Assembly (NCBI RefSeq): GCF_900111405.1
Contig: NZ_FOHJ01000011.1
Location: 1 to 64,000, forward strand
Reading direction: 5' to 3'
DNA from: Salinibacillus kushneri
GTDB lineage: Bacteria; Bacillota; Bacilli; Bacillales; Alkalibacillaceae
DNA: 64,000 nucleotides
Shown: positions 57,353 through 64,000 of the stretch, piece after piece
How positions within the stretch are numbered: position 1 is the first letter of the stretch
Layout: every line of letters starts with the position of its first letter
The notes under the pieces: model-generated
Database searches by the model: none
Seen by the model: the letters and a program-made list of their open reading frames with translations, nothing else
Told to the model about the DNA's origin: nothing
Position numbers and translations under genes: made by a program

Positions 57353-57390
57353 AAAAAAGGATTAGAGTCTTTGTCCTCTAATCCTTTTTT
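57353..57390. terminator. Terminator downstream of MFS gene
   Basis: AAAAAAGGATTAGAG pairs perfectly with CTCTAATCCTTTTTT over eight bases, 47 bases past the stop of the MFS gene. Confidence 0.85.
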
Positions 57391-57437
57391 ATACGAGTAA
57401 TCAAAAATTCATCCATGATGTTCTTTTATAATTGCTG

Positions 57438-58673
57438 CTAGGTGGTGCTCTTCACTCCTTTTTCCATCCCCTTTTCACTTTGGGTTTTCGAATCAGGCCG
57501 AATCCATAAAAAAGTGATAATAGCTGCAATCATACTTAATCCTCCTAAAAGTAAATAAATATACGTTGATAGAGACTTAAGCATAATGGCAATAATTGGT
57601 GGTCCCAAAGCTACCCCAATAAATCGCATACTGCTATACAAAGATGTAATCGTTCCTCGTATATCCTTTTTAATGCCCTCTGTTATTAAAGCATCTAAGC
57701 ATGGCAGAGAGATTCCTATACCTAACCCGGCAACAGCTAAAAGAATAAGCGTCCAGACTAAAGTCATGTTGGAACGTAGAAAAACTAAACCTATGCCAGA
57801 ACCAGCATTTCCGATAAAGATGAACCATTTCATTACTTTTTGGTTTTTCCCTACCTTTTTCCCAGTAACAAAAGATGCTGTACATAAAACAAGTAGGGGA
57901 ACTGCTAAGAGTACGCCTTTCATCACACTCTCAATTTCAAACCGTAATTCTAATTGTTCAGAAAGGTTAAATAAGAATCCAAATAACACGAACATATTTA
58001 AGCACCCTATTAGAAAGGTAGCTGTTAACCAATGTCCATTATAATGAAAGACCTTTTTAATCTTATGAACAAAATGTTTTAAATCCTCCTGTTTTTTCTC
58101 CTGTTTGGGCGCATGAACGAATAAAAGAAGTAACAGTATAGAGATTGCTGACAAAATGGGAACTGCAATAAATGGGACGTACCAAATCAAAAAAGCAAGC
58201 AAGGAACCAAGTATCGGACTTAATACCTTTCCAAAAGTATTAGACGTTTCAATAATGCCTAATCCTTTTGTGACTTCTTCTTTATCTTTAAATAGATCTC
58301 CGACAGTAGGAATCACTACTGGAAAGGCTCCAGCTGCACCAATTCCCTGTAAAAAACGTCCGACTAAAATCATGATGTACGGTTCATCTATTTTCCAGGC
58401 AGCAAAAGCTGCTAATCCACCGCCTATCCCTGTAATGATAAGGCTTGGAATCATCACCTTTTTTCGTCCAAATTTATCGGATAAATAACCCGCTACAGGA
58501 ATCAAAGGAATGGCTACAACGGAATAAACGGTAATGACTAAACTGGATTGAAAAGGGCTAATATTTAATTCCTTCTCAATAGTCGGTAAAACCGGAATAA
58601 ACATAGAATTTCCAAGTGTCATCATTAAAGGTATTGAAGCTAGAGCAAATAATGCCCATTTTTTCTTATCCAT
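57438..58673 (-). CDS. MFS efflux transporter (411 aa)
   Basis: Twelve hydrophobic segments and the major-facilitator motif A GYLSDKFGRKKVM after helix 2, a motif C-like GIETSNTFGKVLSPILGSLLA in helix 5 and a second half with GTITSLYSSMRFIGVALGPP. These mark a drug/H+ antiporter of the DHA1 type. The substrate is not predictable. Confidence 0.85.
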   Translation of the reverse strand: MDKKKWALFALASIPLMMTLGNSMFIPVLPTIEKELNISPFQSSLVITVYSVVAIPLIPVAGYLSDKFGRKKVMIPSLIITGIGGGLAAFAAWKIDEPYIMILVGRFLQGIGAAGAFPVVIPTVGDLFKDKEEVTKGLGIIETSNTFGKVLSPILGSLLAFLIWYVPFIAVPILSAISILLLLLFVHAPKQEKKQEDLKHFVHKIKKVFHYNGHWLTATFLIGCLNMFVLFGFLFNLSEQLELRFEIESVMKGVLLAVPLLVLCTASFVTGKKVGKNQKVMKWFIFIGNAGSGIGLVFLRSNMTLVWTLILLAVAGLGIGISLPCLDALITEGIKKDIRGTITSLYSSMRFIGVALGPPIIAIMLKSLSTYIYLLLGGLSMIAAIITFLWIRPDSKTQSEKGMEKGVKSTT

Positions 58674-59293
58674 ATATTTACCCCTTTAAAAGTGAAACTT
58701 TGAATAGTTGTTACACTAATCTTTAGTGAAAGTTTTCCCAAAGTCTTTAATAGGTATCACTGTAACAGAATAGCGATATTTACTATCCACGCTACTTAAA
58801 AGTTTTCAGCTAAACCAGACATTTTATGCAGGAGAGTTAGTCCCTCATACACAAAAAGGCCATAGCCTGATGGTCTAAGTCAGACTATGGCAACCGTCAA
58901 AATAGTCACTTCACAATAAAGGGGAATTTCATAGCACTTGTATCACTAAGTCCTTGAATCCATATACCATTGTGTTAGTCCATTCATTGCAGCTTCTATA
59001 TATATCTATACCCCAATGAATATATTTTAATCTTATCTTTTTTCCTAAATTGAAAAAACCGAAAAAAGTAGGATTTTCCTATACTTCCTAAGACGGATAT
59101 TATCGTTCTAACTTTTTGGCTTTCCCATAATGAACAAAATAAACATACAGAAGTAGTATCTCTCTGAACGACTTATCGTATAAAAAACAGGAATGAGGTT
59201 ACTTTATGTAATAGAGAATTCCCTAGCATTTTACCTACAATGCATAGATTTCAAGTACCAAATATACAATACTTAACTAAAGAGTGATTAAGA
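58674..59293. other. 620-base gene-free region
   Basis: I found no ORF with a plausible start. GCCATAG (58859-58865) can pair with CTATGGC (58885-58891) around an imperfect stem. Nothing else stands out. Confidence 0.4.
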
Positions 59294-59773
59294 TTGAACA
59301 AAGAGAGAAAACTGTCATCAATTTTATGGAACATTGCCCTGCCAGGATTTGCACAGGTTTTACAAAAGCGTTACATAATTGGATTTGTGTTAGTTTTTAT
59401 GGAAATTATCATAAACATTTTTAGTCGTTTTAATGAGGCGATTCGATATAGTTTCTTAGGACAAATTGATAAGGCTATTTCAGTCACCAATTATCAATTT
59501 CTTATGTTTTACCCTTGTCTTTATATGTTTGCTTTATGGGATGCCTTTTACGAAGCTGATCAAGGGGAAACCCCTTATGCTTTTCTTCCTTTTGTATTTG
59601 GAGCTTATTTCATAACAGTCGGATTAATATTTGCTGAACGGATTAAGATTTTTGGTGTATTGCTTGGACCAGTTTGGCTGCCCATTTTGTCCCTTATACC
59701 AGGTTTATTCGTAGGACTAGTTATTCGAAAAGTCATTTTAACTTTTTCAAAATCCAAATCAAAAAGGAGATAA
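59294..59773 (+). CDS. Membrane protein of unknown function (159 aa)
   Basis: TTG start at 59294 after an AAAGAGTG-like site. Hydrophobic segments lie near 10-45, 68-85, 97-115 and 120-145, with a Lys/Arg-rich C-terminus. The text NIALPGFAQVLQKRYIIGF resembles small multi-span membrane proteins of unknown role. Convergent with the methyltransferase gene. Confidence 0.6.
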   Translation: MNKERKLSSILWNIALPGFAQVLQKRYIIGFVLVFMEIIINIFSRFNEAIRYSFLGQIDKAISVTNYQFLMFYPCLYMFALWDAFYEADQGETPYAFLPFVFGAYFITVGLIFAERIKIFGVLLGPVWLPILSLIPGLFVGLVIRKVILTFSKSKSKRR

Positions 59774-59802
59774 CCAGTACCTTTTGTGAGGTACTGGTCT
59801 TT
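59773..59802. terminator. Terminator between membrane protein and methyltransferase genes
   Basis: ACCAGTACC pairs with GGTACTGGT over eight bases, then CTTTT on the plus strand. Confidence 0.8.
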
Positions 59803-59810
59803 TAGAGCTT

Positions 59811-60383
59811 TTACCCGGCCTTATAAGCAGATATGTAATAAATATCCGGATGTAAAAATCCTAGTTTTGTCTGAAACCCTTCTTTCATGAGATATCTTTG
59901 CATACGTTCAGAATGAATACGATGATCCATGGGAGGACCATCATCAGATTCATGCTCTTCCCAATCGAGTACAAGCAGTTGTCCATCGTTTTTTAATACA
60001 CGATTAATCTCTCTTAAGGTTCTCTCAATGCCATCTACTTCATGCAAAACAAAAGCAGCCACAGCCCGGTCAAATGAAGCATCAGGAAATTTAAGAACTT
60101 CAATTTGGCTCTTCATGCGGTCAATATTTCGAATACCTGCCTCTTTTGCACGATGATCTAACATGGTTAGCATTCCATCTTCTATATCCACTGCCATTAC
60201 ACGTTCTGAAGTAGTTTCCGCTATTGGTAACGTCAAGTACCCATTTCCCGCGCCAAGGTCTACAATTTTTTCATCTCCTGATAGAGAAAGAAGCTCGAGT
60301 ATTTTATCCTGTGGCACCTTTTCTTTACGACTTTGATTAATCAATTGATCTGCTTTTTCAGGATCAAATCGCCTTTCTGACAT
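59811..60383 (-). CDS. Class I SAM-dependent methyltransferase
   Basis: The 190-residue protein has the SAM motif VDLGAGNGYLTLP, an acidic loop MAVDIEDGML, and motif IV region AVAAFVLHEV. The substrate is unknown. The gene lies 13 bases downstream of ligD on the same strand, so it may be co-transcribed. AAGGGGAGTG precedes the ATG. Confidence 0.8.
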   Translation of the reverse strand: MSERRFDPEKADQLINQSRKEKVPQDKILELLSLSGDEKIVDLGAGNGYLTLPIAETTSERVMAVDIEDGMLTMLDHRAKEAGIRNIDRMKSQIEVLKFPDASFDRAVAAFVLHEVDGIERTLREINRVLKNDGQLLVLDWEEHESDDGPPMDHRIHSERMQRYLMKEGFQTKLGFLHPDIYYISAYKAG

Positions 60384-60396
60384 TCTTACACTCCCC

Positions 60397-62214
60397 TTAC
60401 GTATTGATTAATTGTTTCAGCTTCGTAAAATTTTGTTCCTGTCTCACTTCATCATAATATCTCATTGGGCATCCAAACTTAGAAACTCGGCTTGGGACCG
60501 ATGTTATTGTAAATTGAGTCGGATTTAAATCCTCATGAACTTCCTCCCAAAATAAAGGAGTGGCTATAGTTCCTTCTTTAGTTGAACGCGGGGAATAGGG
60601 TGCAATAATTGTCTTTCCTTCAGCATGCTGGACGTAATCCACATATAACCGATTTCCCCGATTTTTTTTCAAGCGTTCAATCGTAAATTTTTCCGGGTAT
60701 TGCTGTACCAGTAATTGAGCAGCCGCTTCCGTAAACGCTCTAGTTTCGTCATACGTAAGCCCATTTGCTGGTAATGGAATATGGATTTGCAATCCTTTGT
60801 TCCCTGAGGTTTTGACAAAGGCATAAAGCTCCAGCTGGTCGCAAATCATTTTTAGAATTTGTGCAGCCTGTATAGCTAATGAGAACTCCTTCCTTGAAGG
60901 AGGGTCCAAATCAAATACTATTTCGTCTGGAAAGGATTCATTTATCTTCTGAAAAGGAATGTGAAATTCAATTGTTCCTTGATTCCCTATCCATATTAAA
61001 GACTCTAATGTTTGACAAAGAATAAAGGTTTCACCACTTTCCTTATACGCACCTACAAAGTCCGGTGCATAATCCGGCCTGTGCTTCTGAAAAAAAGACT
61101 CATCCTCCACTCCATGTGGGTAACGAATAAGTGTCAGTTTTTTACTTTTCAGAAATGGGAGCATGTATGGAGCCATTTTACGTAAATAAATAAGATGGTC
61201 CTGTTTTAAAAAGTTAGGTTGTGGCCATAAGGGTTTATCAGGGCTTGTTATTTCAACATTTTCCGGAAGCATGGTTAAATCAAGATCCCTTTTTTTTAAG
61301 GTACATTCCTCAGGTGACAAATCAAAACGAAACTGATCAAAATTAGGTTCTCTTAACTGTCCTTCCTCTGCCTGTAAACAATTGATCTGAATACATATAG
61401 CAGGTGGTATATGAAAAATACCTTTCTTTTTTTCCCCTTTTTCTATGATGAGTTTCGTTAAAGTATTAAAGGATTCCTCCGAAAACCCATGTTTAACTAC
61501 ACCAAGGGTCTCCAGCTTGTTTTGATTATAAATGGAAGTTGTGAAATAGTCATTTTCTGGATCAAATTCCGTAATAAAACCGGTGACTTTTCGCCAGTTT
61601 TTAATTTTTAACCAGTGTTTAACTCTTTTTCCCTGTTGATAGGATTGATGCTTTTGTTTAGCCACAATCCCTTCTCCATACGCTAATTCAAGCTGTTTCC
61701 ATAAAGGTTGATAGTCATCATAGAAAGGAATCAAGGATATGGGCTTGAGTAAAGAAATATGTAAGGGCCAACCTAAAGACGAAAATAAATCCTTTATTTC
61801 TTCCTTTCGCTTTTCAAAGGTCCGGGTTTGCAGATTTCGCCCTATTTGTAAAGCATCAAAGCATAAAAACTGAGCAGGAAAGGTTTGAGCATGCTGCTTT
61901 ATCTTATCCATATTTTTCATACGTCCCCGTTGCTGTAATAAAGAAAAATCAGCACACAGGTTTGTTTTTAATATGACCATCTCTCCATCTAACGAGAGGG
62001 GCAAAAACTCCCGTACCTGGTCCTGATAGTGTTCTAAAAATGAGATGACTTCAGGAAAATGCTCTGTTAAGTCTTTACCATTACGGGATATAAAACGTAC
62101 TCCCTCCTCTTTCCATTCGAGGGAAGTTCGAAAACCGTCATATTTTACTTCATATACCCAATTATCACCTTCTGGTACTTCATTTGTTAAGGTTGGCAGC
62201 ATTGGATTCCACAT
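60397..62214 (-). CDS. ligD: Bacterial NHEJ DNA ligase LigD (ligase-polymerase)
   Basis: The 605-residue protein has an N-terminal ATP-dependent ligase domain with the nucleotidyl lysine in EVKYDGFR (about residue 24) and a C-terminal archaeo-eukaryotic primase-like polymerase domain with EIVFDLDPPS as metal site. It lacks a phosphoesterase domain, as does B. subtilis LigD (YkoU, 611 residues). It repairs double-strand breaks with Ku, encoded divergently 157 bases away. In B. subtilis the pair works in the spore. Confidence 0.92.
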   Translation of the reverse strand: MWNPMLPTLTNEVPEGDNWVYEVKYDGFRTSLEWKEEGVRFISRNGKDLTEHFPEVISFLEHYQDQVREFLPLSLDGEMVILKTNLCADFSLLQQRGRMKNMDKIKQHAQTFPAQFLCFDALQIGRNLQTRTFEKRKEEIKDLFSSLGWPLHISLLKPISLIPFYDDYQPLWKQLELAYGEGIVAKQKHQSYQQGKRVKHWLKIKNWRKVTGFITEFDPENDYFTTSIYNQNKLETLGVVKHGFSEESFNTLTKLIIEKGEKKKGIFHIPPAICIQINCLQAEEGQLREPNFDQFRFDLSPEECTLKKRDLDLTMLPENVEITSPDKPLWPQPNFLKQDHLIYLRKMAPYMLPFLKSKKLTLIRYPHGVEDESFFQKHRPDYAPDFVGAYKESGETFILCQTLESLIWIGNQGTIEFHIPFQKINESFPDEIVFDLDPPSRKEFSLAIQAAQILKMICDQLELYAFVKTSGNKGLQIHIPLPANGLTYDETRAFTEAAAQLLVQQYPEKFTIERLKKNRGNRLYVDYVQHAEGKTIIAPYSPRSTKEGTIATPLFWEEVHEDLNPTQFTITSVPSRVSKFGCPMRYYDEVRQEQNFTKLKQLINT

Positions 62215-62371
62215 TTAGCCGGCTCCTTTTGTATAGAAAGTTCCATACTTATAATTGGGAAAATCGTCCAAATTATACATGTTTGGACGTTCATACCAAG
62301 AAATGAAATGCTTGTACACAGGATAAAAGTTACATGTAAGATGAATGCTAAATACAAAGGAGTGATAAAAC

Positions 62372-63220
62372 GTGCATACAATGTGGAAAGGAACCATAAG
62401 CTTTGGACTGGTTAATATTCCTGTTAAGCTTCATGCTGCAACAGAAAACAAGGATATTCGCCTTCGTAATTTGCATAAAGAATGTGAAACACCCATCAAA
62501 TATGAAAAAGTCTGCCCTCATTGCGAAAAAGAAGTTACCAATGATGACATTGTAAAAGCGTACGAATATGCGAAAAATAAATTTGTTGTTTTGGATGATG
62601 AGGATCTGGAAAATCTGAAAAAAGAACAAGATGATAAAGCTGTAGAAATTGTAGATTTTGTCCAATTAGAAGAAATTGATCCGATATATTTTGAAAAGAG
62701 CTACTACCTTTCTCCCAATGAAGGTGGAGGCAAGGCTTATGCACTCCTTCGCCAATCATTAAAGGATACAGGAAAAATCGGGATTGCCAAAATCATGATT
62801 CGTTCCAAAGAACAGCTTGCCATCGTACGCGTTTATGAAAATACCCTTGTGATGGAAACCATTCATTATCCGGATGAAGTCCGGGCTGTCGATCAGGTTC
62901 CCAATGTCCCTGCTGAAGAAAACTTGGGTGAGAAAGAGCTTAATACAGCAAAGATGTTGATTGACGAGCTTACAACCGAATTTGAACCTGAGAAATACAA
63001 TGATGAATATCGAACGGCACTCATGGATTTAATCGAGGAGAAAAAGGAAAACAACGAAGTGACAACAGGAAAGGAAAAGAAACAGGAAAAGCCGGATAAT
63101 GTTACAGATTTGATGGATGCACTCGAAGCTTCCCTGGAACGCTCCCAAAAAGGAAGCAAAAACAAAACCAAAAAGAAAACGACGACAAAAAAGAAAACGA
63201 CAGCGAAGAAGGCTCTTTAA
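62372..63220 (+). CDS. ku: Ku, non-homologous end-joining DNA-binding protein
   Basis: The 282-residue protein has the bacterial Ku core (MWKGTISFGLVNIPVKL, VCPHCEKE and KSYYLSPNEGG) and a Lys-rich C-terminal tail that should bind DNA and LigD. It starts with GTG at 62372, nine bases after GGAG, so the protein reads MHTMWKG, like B. subtilis YkoV. The LigD gene is divergent next to it. Confidence 0.92.
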   Translation: MHTMWKGTISFGLVNIPVKLHAATENKDIRLRNLHKECETPIKYEKVCPHCEKEVTNDDIVKAYEYAKNKFVVLDDEDLENLKKEQDDKAVEIVDFVQLEEIDPIYFEKSYYLSPNEGGGKAYALLRQSLKDTGKIGIAKIMIRSKEQLAIVRVYENTLVMETIHYPDEVRAVDQVPNVPAEENLGEKELNTAKMLIDELTTEFEPEKYNDEYRTALMDLIEEKKENNEVTTGKEKKQEKPDNVTDLMDALEASLERSQKGSKNKTKKKTTTKKKTTAKKAL

Positions 63221-63256
63221 GGATGTGGGCTTGGCCCTGTTCCCACATCCTTTAAA
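63221..63256 (+). terminator. Terminator after ku
   Basis: GGATGTGGG pairs with CCCACATCC over twelve bases and is followed by TTTAAAG. Confidence 0.7.
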
Positions 63257-63272
63257 GTGCGAAAACATTTTG

Positions 63273-63458
63273 TCATGGATCACGGGATTTGTGTTTGTTA
63301 ATCCAGCTATACAAAATAACAAAATAGACAAATATCGGAATAACGATAATCGCTGCAATTGAGTCATGGATAATGCCAAAATAGTGTAAAACCATGACTC
63401 CAATCAGCACAAGATGGAGTAATATATGCAGAATATGAAGATGCTTCACGGATATCAC
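63273..63458 (-). CDS. Small membrane protein (61 aa)
   Basis: Two hydrophobic helices (about 8-28 and 33-51) and a charged C-terminus. The frame begins at GTG 63458 with GTAGG before it; a second GTG at 63449 after AGGTGAT is possible. No family recognised. Confidence 0.5.
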   Translation of the reverse strand: MISVKHLHILHILLHLVLIGVMVLHYFGIIHDSIAAIIVIPIFVYFVILYSWINKHKSRDP

Positions 63459-63701
63459 CTACCTACCATTAAAATATGGTCCTCTCTTTCGATAGGTGAA
63501 TAAAAAGCCTCCATTGTGTTCTAAATTTTTTGCAGCATACAAAAAAAGGTTTTAAGTCAAATACGAGAACCCTTCTTCCCTCCCCCCTCTTAAAAAAAGA
63601 CAATCTTTATCAAACAAGTGGTATTTTAAAACGTAGCATAATTCTTTATAATAATAAGTGCTTTATCTAAAGTTTGTTTTACATAAGTCGAGGTGGAAGA
63701 A
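63459..63701. other. Short gene-free region upstream of the last lipoprotein
   Basis: AT-rich, no structure or ORF worth a call. It should hold the promoter of the lipoprotein gene. Confidence 0.35.
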
Positions 63702-64000
63702 TTGAAAAGATGGGTACTGTTTATGTCAATGATGTTGATTTTCATTGGATGCTCGGAGAATGAGGAGAACCAAGAATTAGATGTAACAGACAATAAAGAA
63801 AATACAGAACAAACTGAGGAAGCAAAAGCCTTACCTGAAACTTTATCCATTCCCGTTATGACCAAAGAAAATTCCGTAACCATTCATTTAGAAAATGCTC
63901 CTTTATTAGGCCATTATCTTTCAACAGCAAAGGATGATGTTAATGAAATTGGGCAAACCTTTAGGGCTCAACTATTAACAGAAGAAACCGATGATGCTTT
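63702..64000 (+). CDS. Lipoprotein, N-terminal part (cut by window end)
   Basis: The frame starts with TTG at 63702, five bases after AGGTGGA, and reads MKRWVLFMSMMLIFIGCSEN, a lipoprotein signal with IGC lipobox, an acidic Asn/Glu/Thr-rich linker, and then the start of a globular domain (ETLSIPVMTKENSVTIHLEN). It stays open to base 64000. I do not recognise the family from this part. Confidence 0.7.
   Translation, partial: MKRWVLFMSMMLIFIGCSENEENQELDVTDNKENTEQTEEAKALPETLSIPVMTKENSVTIHLENAPLLGHYLSTAKDDVNEIGQTFRAQLLTEETDDA

Noticed and set aside
59216-59221. ATG-TAA minimal ORF after a GAGG-like site
   Set aside because: A start-stop pair codes nothing, and no further evidence suggests a regulatory role.

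Overview
The window is a chromosomal segment of a spore-forming, low-G+C Gram-positive bacterium of the Bacillaceae. Many genes match the Bacillus subtilis yku/ykr/ykq neighbourhood in sequence and order: def-ykyA-pdhABCD, rpoY-rnjA-ktrC, dapH-dapL-ykuS-ykuT-ykuU-ykuV, cbpB, ykuE, ykyB and patA. Sporulation genes (CotF-like coat protein, two Spo0E-like phosphatases, a SpoIID/LytB protein), the spore-type Ku/LigD repair pair, a BCCT glycine-betaine-type transporter and two separate Ktr potassium subunits suggest a spore former adapted to salt or osmotic stress, such as Oceanobacillus or Virgibacillus. The genus is an inference. No rRNA, tRNA, CRISPR array or prophage was seen.

Layout. 1-370: the end of an IS3-type element. 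401-1282: a lipoprotein polysaccharide deacetylase broken by one in-frame stop inside its catalytic motif. 1.4-4.4 kb: membrane transporters. 4.5-13.8 kb: central metabolism and expression (pyruvate dehydrogenase operon, YkyA, peptide deformylase, RNA polymerase epsilon, RNase J1). 14-19 kb: KtrC, a YuiD-like protein and a heterodimeric ABC exporter with one degenerate ATP site. 19.4-31 kb: coat protein, peroxiredoxin/thioredoxin pair, mechanosensitive channel, methionine aminopeptidase, the acetyl branch of diaminopimelate synthesis, a CBS-domain regulator, a Tat-exported phosphoesterase and a Sco copper chaperone. 31-37.7 kb: small proteins, a DMT transporter, PatA, twin Spo0E-like genes, signal peptidase, a run of about 122-bp tandem structured repeats, and a DUF1659-DUF2922-YvrJ cluster. 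38-49 kb: a zinc-ribbon/membrane protein paired with a PDZ-less HtrA-like protease, RlmA-type methyltransferase, a GGDEF-EAL protein, KtrD and assorted membrane proteins. 50-56 kb: an AI-2E family permease, a two-gene motor operon resembling ZorA/ZorB, SpoIID/LytB, and a frameshifted hydrolase. 56-64 kb: MFS permease, methyltransferase, LigD and Ku, and the start of a lipoprotein cut by the window end.

The most unusual items are the orphan ZorAB-like ion-driven motor with a roughly 430-residue coiled tail and no recognisable effector gene beside it; a family of about 150-185 bp MITE-like repeats with TTTAACAGAGCC-type ends, two of which lie between a stop codon and the likely terminator of that gene; tandem structured repeats after the signal peptidase gene; and short ORFs of 24 and 26 codons with good ribosome binding sites. 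Most of the rest is ordinary conserved Bacillaceae chromosome.
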